From Foliimonas ilicis (GTDB taxonomy: Bacteria > Pseudomonadota > Alphaproteobacteria > Rhizobiales > Rhizobiaceae), in NCBI RefSeq assembly GCF_039939195.1, contig NZ_JBDUUH010000001.1:372001-436000 (forward strand): 64,000 bases of DNA. Direction: 5' to 3'. Shown here in pieces: positions 16,480 to 24,674 of this stretch. The notes under the pieces are model-generated. The model saw nothing but the letters and a program-made list of their open reading frames with translations, made no database searches and was not told the origin of the DNA. The position numbers and the translations under genes are program-made. Positions within the stretch are counted from its first letter, which is position 1, and every line of letters begins with the position of its first letter.

Positions 16480-16548
16480 GCTCTTTAGATCCAGCTTCGC
16501 TTCCACGCTGTAAACCTGACTTTAAATTCTTCCAGCCATTGTGTCGTC

Positions 16549-17190
16549 ATGGCTGGATTTTCACTTCCAAAACTCAGATGGCTGGTGATCGGCGCGGTGG
16601 CTGCCGGTGTCTGGGCGATGACGCAGGAACCTCCGTCGTCAAGCCCGAAGCCGCCGGCGCGTGTCGTTGAAAAACGAACTACGCCGACAGAACGGCGCAT
16701 CGAACCGACGCGCCGTCCACCCGAAATCGTTACGAGTTCGATAAAACGACCCGATAGTCCGGTAGAGCGCCCGGTTGCTTCCGTTCTGAAAACCACAGAA
16801 CGGGTAAACCTTCGCGTCAGGCCTGATATATCGGCAAAAATCGTTGCAAGACTGCAATCCGATACTGCCGTAAAAGTTTATTCGAAATCCGGTAGCTGGA
16901 AGCTGGTTACGGCTGGAAGCATGAAGGGCTGGGTGCACGGCGATTATCTGGCAAAACCCGACGAGCCACCGCGCCCTTCGGCACCTGTCGCGGGTAAACC
17001 TACGAATAATACGCCCTCTCTGGTTTCCTCAAAAATCCCAAGCCTGAATCTGTTCGGCGGTAAAACGCCGATTCGCAAGCCGCAGGGTGGGAATTGCCAA
17101 TGTCCTTACGACCTCATGCTCAGCGGTAAGCAATGCGGGGAGCACAGTGCATATGAGAGGAATGGCGGCGGCGTGCAGTGCTATCGGTGA
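16549..17190 (+). CDS. Membrane-anchored or exported bacterial SH3-domain protein
   Basis: 213 aa. A hydrophobic segment at about residues 10-25 (LVIGAVAAGVWAM) is a signal anchor or signal peptide. A Pro/Arg-rich linker follows (about 28-75). An SH3b domain spans about 80-140, with RVNLRVRPDISAKIVARL and GWVHGDYL. The C-terminus is Cys-rich (CQCPYDLMLSGKQCG), a pattern seen in exported rhizobial SH3 proteins and probably disulphide-bonded. Such domains usually bind cell-wall peptides; the role here is unknown. It follows parB by 69 bp, and its stop (TGA) is the first part of a parS-like palindrome. Confidence 0.8.
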   Translation: MAGFSLPKLRWLVIGAVAAGVWAMTQEPPSSSPKPPARVVEKRTTPTERRIEPTRRPPEIVTSSIKRPDSPVERPVASVLKTTERVNLRVRPDISAKIVARLQSDTAVKVYSKSGSWKLVTAGSMKGWVHGDYLAKPDEPPRPSAPVAGKPTNNTPSLVSSKIPSLNLFGGKTPIRKPQGGNCQCPYDLMLSGKQCGEHSAYERNGGGVQCYR

Positions 17191-17203
17191 CTCACGTGAA
17201 ACG
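17188..17203. other. parS: parS-like site 6 (overlaps the SH3-protein stop codon)
   Basis: TGACTCACGTGAAACG. The right half is intact, and the left half is degenerate as in sites 2 and 3. Confidence 0.65.
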
Positions 17204-17231
17204 GCGAATATTTGCCGGCTAATATTAACCT

Positions 17232-17247
17232 TGTTTCACGTGAATCA
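17232..17247. other. parS: parS-like site 7, before holA
   Basis: TGTTTCACGTGAATCA. The left half is perfect and the right half has one change, giving the same GAATCA end as the oriC-region site. Confidence 0.75.
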
Positions 17248-17259
17248 CGAAGCTGAAAA

Positions 17260-18312
17260 TCAGGCTCGCGCGCGCTGAGAAAGACGTGCACTTTCTATGG
17301 CTATGCCAAGCATTGCCTGACGTGCGATAGGCTCCGAGAGATCGGCGCGCTTGCGGGTCTGGAGGATGGCGGACTGAATGCGCTGTAGCGCTCGCGTCAA
17401 ACCTTCTCTGCTCCAACGCGACAGCGCATTCTCAACGAGCTTTTTGCGGGCATAAAAAACAGGTGGACGGGCGGAAGCTACTGCTGAGGCCGCGTTCTTT
17501 CCGGTCTCATCCATGGAACCACGCATGACTTGCAGCGCATGAAGCTGTCGCATGCAGGCGGCAAGAAGCAAAAACACCTGTGCGCCAGAGCGAACGTGGC
17601 GACCGAAAGCCTGATCGAAATCATGAACGCGGCCCTCAAGCATCGCATCAACGGCTTCATCTACGGAAAGTGCAGATACGTCTCCTGTCGAAGCGAGGAC
17701 ATCTGGAAGTTCGATCTGCTTCTGACCATGGGCATAAAGTAAAAGCTTTTCGATCTCGCCACGGGAAGCGAGGCGATCGCCTCCAAGACTTCTGCGCAGT
17801 GCTTGGCGCGCGTCGAGCGACATCGCCATGCCTGATTTTTGAAGCTCCTGGTCGATGATGCCATCAAGCCCTTTCGCTTCATCTATATAGCAGGGCAGGG
17901 CCATGCCAATGAAACTGCCCTCGATCGTGGTGCGAAGTGCTGCACCTTTTTTAAGTTCGCCCGCTTCGATCAGAATGATGGCGTCGGGCGAGGGCTCAGT
18001 GCAGAGGGCTTTTACATCGTCGGCGAACCCTTTCTGGCCGCCGGCATTTCGAACCCAAAGCAAGCGTTTGGAGGAAAACATCGGCACGGTGCGCGCTTCA
18101 TCAAGCAGGCGGCCGTCGCCCTTTTCAGCTTCGGAAGCGTCCAGCCTGACAACCGAAAAGGGATCATCCAGCGGCAAGCCTGTGCGTACAGCAAAAGCGC
18201 GCGCCCGTTCTGCAACCAGCCCGCGATCGGGACCGTAAAACAGGACGATGCTCGTTTCAGGACTGGGTCGCGCAAGCCATGCATCGACCTCGAATGCTTT
18301 CTTCTGTGCCAT
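17260..18312 (-). CDS. holA: DNA polymerase III delta subunit (clamp-loader wrench)
   Basis: 350 aa. HolA opens the beta clamp within the clamp-loader complex. The N-terminal domain carries SIVLFYGPDRGLVAERARAF and a LLWVRNAG segment, with the beta-binding region near residue 75. The middle has SLGGDRLASRGEIEKLLLYA (residues near 190). The C-terminal collar domain reads ARPPVFYARKKLVENALSRW. The fold lacks a functional P-loop, as expected for delta. It is convergent with the parAB block. In many Rhizobiales lptE and leuS lie directly upstream on this strand; here the ectoine cluster takes that place. Confidence 0.93.
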   Translation of the reverse strand: MAQKKAFEVDAWLARPSPETSIVLFYGPDRGLVAERARAFAVRTGLPLDDPFSVVRLDASEAEKGDGRLLDEARTVPMFSSKRLLWVRNAGGQKGFADDVKALCTEPSPDAIILIEAGELKKGAALRTTIEGSFIGMALPCYIDEAKGLDGIIDQELQKSGMAMSLDARQALRRSLGGDRLASRGEIEKLLLYAHGQKQIELPDVLASTGDVSALSVDEAVDAMLEGRVHDFDQAFGRHVRSGAQVFLLLAACMRQLHALQVMRGSMDETGKNAASAVASARPPVFYARKKLVENALSRWSREGLTRALQRIQSAILQTRKRADLSEPIARQAMLGIAIESARLSQRARA

Positions 18313-18379
18313 GTTCTCCGATTAGCACGGAGCGGGCATGATCAACCAGAAAAATGAAACGCAGCTGCACGAGGACGGG

Positions 18380-19480
18380 CTACTTTGCTTGCGAGTCCGG
18401 TACGACGACCAGCTTGCCGACAAAGCCCTTTGAAACGAAATCCGCTTGCGCACGATGAAAGTCAGAGAGGCGGTAAGTACCGCCCACCAGCGGACGGATT
18501 TTCTTTTCTTCGATGTAGCGGACGATACGGCGAAAATCGCCGCGCGTACCCTGGCTCGATCCGTGAAGCTGTAGCTGCTTCAGATACATGGTGCGTAAAT
18601 CGAGCTGCACGACAGGCCCGGCAATGGCACCGGCGGTCGTATAGCGGCCTTCGGGACGGAGAAGGCGCAGCAAATCGTTGAAAATCGCGCCGCCAACCAG
18701 ATCGGCGACAACATCCAAGGGCTTACCATCAAGGGCCTGCTCGACCGCTTCAATGAAGTTTCCTTTTCCGCGCGTGATGACCGCTTCCGCGCCAATATCC
18801 AGCAGAGCCTGTTCCTTGCCGGAGCCAACGACTGCATAGGGAATCGCGCCACGCGCTCTCGCAAGCTGGACGATACCGGAGCCGACGCCACCGGAAGCCC
18901 CCGTTACCAGAACACGTTCTCCGGCTTTCAGCGCGGCGCGTTCCAGCATCTGTTCGCCGGTCAGATAAGCGCAGCAGAAGGTCGCAAGTTCGATGTCGGT
19001 CAGATCGGTATCGACGATATGGGCGTTTTCGGCGGGTAATGTCTGGTATTCGGCATATCCTCCATCCCGGCCATGACCCATATAATCGATGTCGGCCAGG
19101 CTATCGTCGTCCCGATTGTAGATTGAGAAATCGACCATAACGCGTTCGCCGATGCGGGAAGTATCGACGCTGTCGCCGACTGCAACAATTGTTCCGACGG
19201 AATCCGTTCCCTGAATGCGTGGGAAAGTCAGCGTATTTTCCTGCCGCCTCCAGGTCGATACCGCGCCTGAATCCTCCTCAGTGCCGTAAGCGCCTTCACG
19301 CACCCACACATCGGTATTGTTCATGCCGCATGCCGTGACGCGGATAAGCACTTCGCCGGGAGCCGGTTTGGGAACCGGAACATCGGTGCGATAGACGAGT
19401 TTGTCAGGCCCGCCATGACCGACAAGCTGCACGGCAGCCATTGTGGAAGGGATTGCAGGATCGAAATTCATGCGTGTCAT
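18380..19480 (-). CDS. MDR-superfamily oxidoreductase (quinone oxidoreductase-like) of the ectoine cluster
   Basis: 366 aa medium-chain dehydrogenase/reductase. The GroES-like domain (about 20-150) includes VLIRVTACGMNNTDVWVREG, where the usual catalytic-zinc cysteine before TD is Asn, so the enzyme looks zinc-independent. The cofactor domain has GERVLVTGASGGVGSGIVQLA near residue 200. The start may be three codons later (ATG at 19471, with GGA 8-9 nt upstream). It is the last gene of the leftward asnC-doeC-doeD transcription unit, 60 bp after doeD. Its substrate is unknown. An aldehyde, enone or quinone linked to (hydroxy)ectoine breakdown is inferred only from position. Confidence 0.8.
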   Translation of the reverse strand: MTRMNFDPAIPSTMAAVQLVGHGGPDKLVYRTDVPVPKPAPGEVLIRVTACGMNNTDVWVREGAYGTEEDSGAVSTWRRQENTLTFPRIQGTDSVGTIVAVGDSVDTSRIGERVMVDFSIYNRDDDSLADIDYMGHGRDGGYAEYQTLPAENAHIVDTDLTDIELATFCCAYLTGEQMLERAALKAGERVLVTGASGGVGSGIVQLARARGAIPYAVVGSGKEQALLDIGAEAVITRGKGNFIEAVEQALDGKPLDVVADLVGGAIFNDLLRLLRPEGRYTTAGAIAGPVVQLDLRTMYLKQLQLHGSSQGTRGDFRRIVRYIEEKKIRPLVGGTYRLSDFHRAQADFVSKGFVGKLVVVPDSQAK

Positions 19481-19539
19481 TCCAGATTGTTAAACGGAAT
19501 ACCCTCATTCGCCCGGTGCACGAATGAGGGTGTTGATGT

Positions 19540-20919
19540 TCAGAGGTTGGCAAATACGTTCTTTACAGCGTCTGCCGTCTTCTCGACGACGATGTCGGCT
19601 TCTTCGCGGGTCAGGCAGAGCGGCGGTGCAAAGCCCAGAATGTCGCCCTGCGGCATGGCGCGTCCGATGACGCCGCGCTCGGCAAGTGCTGCCGAGATTT
19701 GCGGGCCGACTTTCTGCGATACATCAAAGAAGACACGGTCATCCTTGTCCTGAACGAACTCGACCGCGGCCATCAGGCCGTCGCCGCGAACGTCGCCGAC
19801 ATTTGCGTGCGAGGCGACGGCATCAGCTAGTGCCTTGCGGAAATAAGCGCCGGTTTCGCTTGCATTTTTCACCAGATCGAGCTGGTCGATTACTTCAAGA
19901 TTGGCAACGCCGGCTGCCGCGCAAATCGGATGTGCCGAATAGGTCCAGCCATGGCCGATGGCGCCCAAGGCATCGGAGCCCTGTACCAGAACCTGCCAGA
20001 CCTTGTCGGAAACGATGGTGCCGGAAAGTGGCAGATAGGCGGAGGTGAGACCTTTGGCGATGGTGATGAGATCCGGCTTCATGCCGTAATGGTCCGAACC
20101 GAACATGGTGCCGAGGCGACCAAAGCCGGTAACGACTTCGTCGGCAACAAGGAGGACGTTGTATTTCTTCAGAACGGCCTGGATTTTTTCCCAATATCCG
20201 GCAGGCGGGGGTACGATGCCGCCGGTGCCGAGAATAGGTTCACCGATGAAAGCTGCGACCGTATCGGGGCCTTCCGCGAGAATCATTTCCTCAAGCTTGT
20301 CAGCGCAATGCTGCGAGAATTGTTCCTCGCTCATGTAGCGGTCTTCGCGGCGGAAATAGTATGGCGCTTCGGTGTGAAGGATTGGCGCGCGGGGCAGATC
20401 GAATGCGTTGTGGAAGAGCTGAAGGCCGGTCAGCGAGCCGGTCATGACGCCTGAACCGTGATAACCGCGCCAGCGCGAAATGATCTTCTTCTTTTCCGGA
20501 CGGCCAAGGACGTTGTTGTAATACCAGATCAGCTTGATGTTGGTTTCGTTTGCATCCGAGCCGGAAAGCCCGAAATAGACGCGACTCATGCCTTCGGGCG
20601 CACGGTCGATAATCATTTTGGAAAGCGTGATCGAAGCTTCCGTGCCGTGGCCGACATAGGCGTGATAATAGGCCAACTCTTTCGCCTGCTTGGCGATAGC
20701 GTCGGCGATCTCTGTGCGGCCATAGCCGACATTGACGCAATATAGGCCTGCAAAAGCATCGAGGCTGGTCTTGCCGTTCGTATCCGTGATGTACACACCC
20801 TTGCCGCCAGCGATCACGCGGGTCGGAGTTTCGCCGCGCGCATGCGCTCCCATATGGGTCGATGGGTGGAAAAAGTGGTCACGGTCCCAGGCGTTGAGTT
20901 CGTTGGATTGTTCGAGCAT
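19540..20919 (-). CDS. doeD: Class III PLP aminotransferase, probable diaminobutyrate transaminase (DoeD role)
   Basis: 459 aa from the ATG at 20917-20919 (AAAGGAT upstream); longer readings run into doeC. It has the omega-aminotransferase pattern: FAGLYCVNVGYGRTEIADAI, YFGLSGSDANETNIKLIWYY, LLVADEVVTGFGRLG and the PLP lysine in DLITIAKGLTSAYLPLSG. In ectoine catabolism DoeD converts L-2,4-diaminobutyrate to L-aspartate beta-semialdehyde. The assignment to that substrate comes from its place between the DoeC-type dehydrogenase and the MDR enzyme. Related family members use taurine, GABA or beta-alanine, so sequence alone does not fix the substrate. Confidence 0.82.
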   Translation of the reverse strand: MLEQSNELNAWDRDHFFHPSTHMGAHARGETPTRVIAGGKGVYITDTNGKTSLDAFAGLYCVNVGYGRTEIADAIAKQAKELAYYHAYVGHGTEASITLSKMIIDRAPEGMSRVYFGLSGSDANETNIKLIWYYNNVLGRPEKKKIISRWRGYHGSGVMTGSLTGLQLFHNAFDLPRAPILHTEAPYYFRREDRYMSEEQFSQHCADKLEEMILAEGPDTVAAFIGEPILGTGGIVPPPAGYWEKIQAVLKKYNVLLVADEVVTGFGRLGTMFGSDHYGMKPDLITIAKGLTSAYLPLSGTIVSDKVWQVLVQGSDALGAIGHGWTYSAHPICAAAGVANLEVIDQLDLVKNASETGAYFRKALADAVASHANVGDVRGDGLMAAVEFVQDKDDRVFFDVSQKVGPQISAALAERGVIGRAMPQGDILGFAPPLCLTREEADIVVEKTADAVKNVFANL

Positions 20920-20962
20920 TTTTCTATCCTTTTTAGATTTCAGGCGGTCAGCAGCCGTTGAG

Positions 20963-22456
20963 CTACGCGATGTCGAGGCAGATATATTTGAGGTCGGTGA
21001 AGGCTTCCAAGCCGTGGCGGGAGCCTTCACGGCCAACGCCCGACTGCTTCACGCCGCCGAAGGGGATCGGCGCGCCGGTGATCTTCACGCGGTTTATGGC
21101 GACCATGCCGTAGTCGAGCGTGCGGCCCATGCGCATCTGTCGTGCGCCGTTTTCAGTGACGACATAGGCAACCAGGCCGTATTCAGTACTGTTGGCGCGC
21201 GAGACGACTTCATCTTCCGTGTCGAAGACGGTTACGGCAGCGACCGGGCCGAATGTTTCCTCGCGCATGATCAGAGCGTCATCACCAACGTCCGACAGAA
21301 GCGTCGGTTCGTAGAACAGCGCGCCCGCTGTATGACGCTTTCCGCCCGTCAGGCATTTTGCGCCACGTGAAATTGCGTCGCGGACTTGCTCATCGACTTT
21401 TGCGACGGCGCGCGCATGCATTAGCGGGCCGATTTCTACGCCGTCTTCCAGTCCGGTGCCGACTTTGAGAGTTGCGATTTTTTCAGCGTAGGCTTTGACG
21501 AAACGATCATGGATGCCGCGTTGCACATAGATGCGGTTGGCGGCGAGGCAGTCCTGTCCGGAGGTTGCGAATTTTGCATCGACAGCGATTTTCACTGCCT
21601 TTTCCAGATCGGCATCGTCGAAAATAATCAGCGGAGCGTGGCCGCCAAGCTCCATCACAAGGCGCTTCATTGTAGGTGCGCATTGCGCGGCGATCAGGCG
21701 GCCGATTTCCGTCGATCCGGTAAAGGACAGCGCGCGCACGCGGTTGTCTTCGCAAAGGCGGCCGACAATCGCCGCCGCATCACCCGTCACGATGTTGAAT
21801 ACGCCTGCAGGCAGTCCGGCACGCTCGCCGAGTTCAGCCAGTGCAAGTGCGGAAAGCGGTGTTTCGGATGAAGGATGCGCGACGATGGTGCAACCGGCGG
21901 CGAGGGCCGCTGCAGCTTTCCGCGTCAGCATCGCTGATGGAAAGTTCCATGGGGTGACGATGCCGACGACGCCGAGCGGCTCGCGGCGGATCATCATTTC
22001 AGCACCGAGAAGGTGGCTCGTGACGCTCTCGGCGTTTATGCGTTTGCCTTCCTCCGCATACCATTCGACGAAGGATGCCGCATAGCCGATTTCCCCGATG
22101 GATTCAGCAAGGGGCTTGCCCTGTTCCAGCGTCATGATGAGCGCCAGATCATCCTTGGCAGCGAGGATCAGTTCGAACCATTTACGCAGGATCTCGGCGC
22201 GCTTCTGCGGCAGCAGAGCACGCCATTTCGGGAAAGCGGCAGAGGCTGCATCGATTGCGAAGGAGGTCTGGTCTGCACTAAGGGCCGCAACCCAGGCGAC
22301 GGCAGCGCCGGATGCCGGATCGTTCACTTCGAAGACGGTGGCGTCCTCACCGGCGGTCCAATGACCGTCGACATAGGCCAGCTCCCGTAACAGGCGGCGA
22401 TCGGACAATCTGTCGAGCGCGTCGTGTCTCTGGGCCTTCGCGAAATGAGCGGACAT
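20963..22456 (-). CDS. doeC: NAD(P)+-dependent aldehyde dehydrogenase, probable aspartate-semialdehyde oxidising enzyme (DoeC role)
   Basis: 497 aa, succinate-semialdehyde dehydrogenase-like. The cofactor region reads GVVGIVTPWNFPSAMLTRKAA. The general base is the Glu of RLVMELGGHAPLIIF, and the nucleophile is the Cys in KFATSGQDCLAANRIYVQ. Gene context predicts oxidation of aspartate semialdehyde to aspartate, the last step of the Doe pathway; GabD-like activity on succinate semialdehyde is an alternative. A hairpin with arms at 22461-22468 and 22478-22485 includes its ribosome-binding site (GGGAG). It is transcribed with asnC upstream and doeD downstream (43-bp gap). Confidence 0.85.
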   Translation of the reverse strand: MSAHFAKAQRHDALDRLSDRRLLRELAYVDGHWTAGEDATVFEVNDPASGAAVAWVAALSADQTSFAIDAASAAFPKWRALLPQKRAEILRKWFELILAAKDDLALIMTLEQGKPLAESIGEIGYAASFVEWYAEEGKRINAESVTSHLLGAEMMIRREPLGVVGIVTPWNFPSAMLTRKAAAALAAGCTIVAHPSSETPLSALALAELGERAGLPAGVFNIVTGDAAAIVGRLCEDNRVRALSFTGSTEIGRLIAAQCAPTMKRLVMELGGHAPLIIFDDADLEKAVKIAVDAKFATSGQDCLAANRIYVQRGIHDRFVKAYAEKIATLKVGTGLEDGVEIGPLMHARAVAKVDEQVRDAISRGAKCLTGGKRHTAGALFYEPTLLSDVGDDALIMREETFGPVAAVTVFDTEDEVVSRANSTEYGLVAYVVTENGARQMRMGRTLDYGMVAINRVKITGAPIPFGGVKQSGVGREGSRHGLEAFTDLKYICLDIA

Positions 22457-22457
22457 A

Positions 22458-22490
22458 GAAAATTCTCCCGATTTATTGGAGAATTCTATC
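22458..22490 (-). promoter_or_regulatory. Inverted repeat covering the doeC ribosome-binding site
   Basis: AATTCTCC (22461-22468) and GGAGAATT (22478-22485) form 8-bp perfect arms with a 9-nt spacer. Read on the minus strand, the downstream arm contains the GGGAG Shine-Dalgarno sequence just before the doeC ATG. It could be an mRNA hairpin limiting translation or a DNA operator. A related TTTCTCCAGAAA stretch lies near 22557-22569. Confidence 0.5.
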
Positions 22491-22576
22491 TTTCCGGGAG
22501 GGATGAACTGGCTTTTTGCGGCTTGGTTTGAAGAGAGATCGACTAAATCACGCCTCTTTTCTGGAGAAACCAGCTA

Positions 22577-23083
22577 TCAGTCCGTCGAGGCGTCATCCGA
22601 CGGTGTTACGAGTTCTTCCACGGGCAGAACGCTGTCTTCCTTGACCGTGCGTGTAACGATGTAAGTGAAATAGCGATCGATGCCGATCTCGCGTTCGAGA
22701 AGCCGATCGACAAAACGTTGATAGGCGTCGATGTCGCGAGAAACGACTTTGAGGATGTAATCCACTCCTCCACCGACACTCCAGCAAGCGACGATCTCGG
22801 GCAAATCACGCACGGCGCGTTCGAATCGCTCGAAATCCGGCTGGCGGTGGGCGCCGAGCGTCACCTCCATCAAGACCGTCGTTACAGGTGCGATAAGTTT
22901 CAGCGCGAGCTTCGCGTGATAGCCGGTAACGATGCCGGCTTTCTCGAGCTTGCGAAGCCTTATCCAGCACGGCGTGGGTGAAAGACCGACGCGCTCGGAG
23001 AGCGCCAGCTTGGTTATTCTGCCGTCCTTCTGGATCGCGGAGAGAATGCGAAGGTCGATCGCATCGAGTTTCAGCGAGGTCAT
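22577..23083 (-). CDS. AsnC/Lrp-family transcriptional regulator of the ectoine cluster
   Basis: 168 aa. The N-terminal winged helix is typical: LDAIDLRILSAIQKDGRITK, then LSERVGLSPTPCWIRLRKLE as the recognition part (about residues 20-45). The C-terminal half is the RAM/ligand domain (VTTVLMEVTLGAHRQ, EIVACWSVGGGVDYILKVVS). An AsnC-type regulator beside enuR and the doe genes is a recurrent feature of ectoine catabolic clusters. It is divergent from enuR across 83 bp and cotranscribed with doeC. Probable control of doeC-doeD and/or the ehu-eut-doe operon is inference. Confidence 0.88.
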   Translation of the reverse strand: MTSLKLDAIDLRILSAIQKDGRITKLALSERVGLSPTPCWIRLRKLEKAGIVTGYHAKLALKLIAPVTTVLMEVTLGAHRQPDFERFERAVRDLPEIVACWSVGGGVDYILKVVSRDIDAYQRFVDRLLEREIGIDRYFTYIVTRTVKEDSVLPVEELVTPSDDASTD

Positions 23084-23166
23084 GCGCGTTTCCGTTTAGC
23101 AATACAAAAGCATGACGTTTGTTTTTTTCGATTGTCAATTGACCTGATTCTGATCACTTATAAGTC
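23084..23166. promoter_or_regulatory. Divergent control region asnC/enuR
   Basis: 83 bp, AT-rich, between two divergent regulator genes. It contains TTGACCTGAT (23139-23148), which recurs with one or two changes twice in the enuR-ehuA gap, and a GATTGTCAATTGAC imperfect palindrome. This is the likely site of autoregulation by EnuR and/or the AsnC protein. Confidence 0.5.
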
Positions 23167-24552
23167 ATGACAAGCTGGCGCCCCGATCCCGACCTCATTC
23201 GCCGCCCTGCCTATCTGTCGCTGGCCGACCAGATAGCGCGGGCGATTCAGGATGGGCTGCTGCGCGGCGGTGAGCGTTTGCCGACCCATCGCCACATGGC
23301 CGATGAGCTCCAGCTTTCCGTGCAGACCGTGAGTCGCGCCTATGAGGAGTTGATCCGGCGGGGATTGATTTCGGGTGAAATCGGACGCGGCAGCTTCGTT
23401 CAGGGGCGCAAGCGCGAGCCCGACCCGCCCTATCTGCCTGAGCGTCTGGGCGAGGTGATCGATCTGTCGATCCTGAAGCCGGTCTGCGAAACGTTCCATC
23501 TCGATACCATGAAGAAAGGTCTTGCCTGGCTTTCGGAAGCTTTGCCGCCGAGTTCTGCGCTTTCCTTCCGGCCAAATGTCGTTTTCCCGCGTCATCGGGC
23601 GATAGGGACAGAGTGGCTCAAGCGATGCGGTATCGAAGTCTCGCCGCAAAACATCAGTGTGACCAATGGTGCGACCGCGGGCATGACAGTGGCGTTCATG
23701 AGCGTTGCGCCTCCCGGATCCTTAGTGGTGACCGAGAGCATCGGACACCACACGCTGATGCCGCTTGCAAGCTATCTCGGCTTTACACTGAAGGGGCTGC
23801 CTATCGATTCGGAAGGTATTATCCCGGAGGCGCTGGACAAGGCATGCCGGGAATCCACGATACGCGCCGTCTTCGTGCAGCCCTCGGTCATCAATCCAAC
23901 TGCAACGCTGATGGGATCGGTTCGCCGTTCGCAGATCGCCGAGGTCGCCCGGCGCCACGATATTGCGATTATCGAAAACGACGTGCTTGGCCCATTGGTT
24001 CAGAATCGTGCGCCACCGATCGCCCATTTCGCGCCGGAACGCACACTCTACGTGACGAGCTTCAGCAAGATAACGCTGCCGGGTCTGCGTATCGGCTATG
24101 TGTCTGCGCCGGATCGTTATGTGGCTGCTGTCGCCAATCGTCATCTCGTTTCCAACTGGATGGCGACGCCGATGGTCGCGGAAATCGCCTCGCATTGGGT
24201 GACGGACGGCACGGCCATGCAGCTCGTCGACTGGCAGCGTGAAGCGCTCAGCCGTCGCCATGCGATCGTCTCGGAAATGCTCGAAGGGCTTGAATACAAG
24301 TCGCATCCGAACAGTTTGCATATATGGGTTCCGCTGAGCCGCGAGCGCGGCGAAGATGCGTTCGTCGCGCAGGTCAGGTTGCAAGGTGTGGCGATTGCTG
24401 CGGGATCGTCATTCAGGATTACCGAGGACGAATGGAGCCCCGCTGTCCGCATTTCGCTAGGCTCGACCACCGAGGCCGAACTGCGGACGGGGTTGCGTGC
24501 TGTTGCCCGCCTTCTGCTCGGCGACCCGGAACACCTGCTGCTCGCTATCTAG
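23167..24552 (+). CDS. enuR: MocR/GntR-type regulator of ectoine catabolism EnuR
   Basis: 461 aa. The N-terminal GntR winged helix covers about 1-75 (YLSLADQIARAIQDG, RLPTHRHMADELQLSVQTVS). A fold-type-I aminotransferase domain fills the rest. The PLP-binding lysine is Lys301 in VTSFSKITLPGLRIGYV, matching the essential lysine of characterised EnuR (Lys302 in Ruegeria pomeroyi). In that system EnuR represses the uptake/catabolic operon and is released by N-alpha-acetyl-diaminobutyrate or diaminobutyrate, intermediates made by DoeA and DoeB. It is the first gene of the rightward cluster, 122 bp before ehuA. The name rests on domain pattern plus context. Confidence 0.9.
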   Translation: MTSWRPDPDLIRRPAYLSLADQIARAIQDGLLRGGERLPTHRHMADELQLSVQTVSRAYEELIRRGLISGEIGRGSFVQGRKREPDPPYLPERLGEVIDLSILKPVCETFHLDTMKKGLAWLSEALPPSSALSFRPNVVFPRHRAIGTEWLKRCGIEVSPQNISVTNGATAGMTVAFMSVAPPGSLVVTESIGHHTLMPLASYLGFTLKGLPIDSEGIIPEALDKACRESTIRAVFVQPSVINPTATLMGSVRRSQIAEVARRHDIAIIENDVLGPLVQNRAPPIAHFAPERTLYVTSFSKITLPGLRIGYVSAPDRYVAAVANRHLVSNWMATPMVAEIASHWVTDGTAMQLVDWQREALSRRHAIVSEMLEGLEYKSHPNSLHIWVPLSRERGEDAFVAQVRLQGVAIAAGSSFRITEDEWSPAVRISLGSTTEAELRTGLRAVARLLLGDPEHLLLAI

Positions 24553-24674
24553 GCAAAACGCGCATTTATTATGCGCGAATTTTAATATTGTCATGATATT
24601 ATTTTACTAATTGACATGATTTCATAATCTAATCATCGTTACTGCACGACCGCTCCAAACAAGGAGAGACGTGT
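24553..24674 (+). promoter_or_regulatory. AT-rich enuR-ehuA intergenic region with repeated TTGWCATGAT motif
   Basis: TTGTCATGAT (24588-24597) and TTGACATGAT (24611-24620) are direct repeats 23 bp apart, about two helical turns. The similar TTGACCTGAT lies in front of enuR. An ATGCGCGAAT-type stretch with CGCATTTATTATGCG symmetry precedes them at about 24571-24585. A promoter and operator for ehuA are expected here, and the direct repeats are the best candidate for the EnuR site. Confidence 0.5.
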
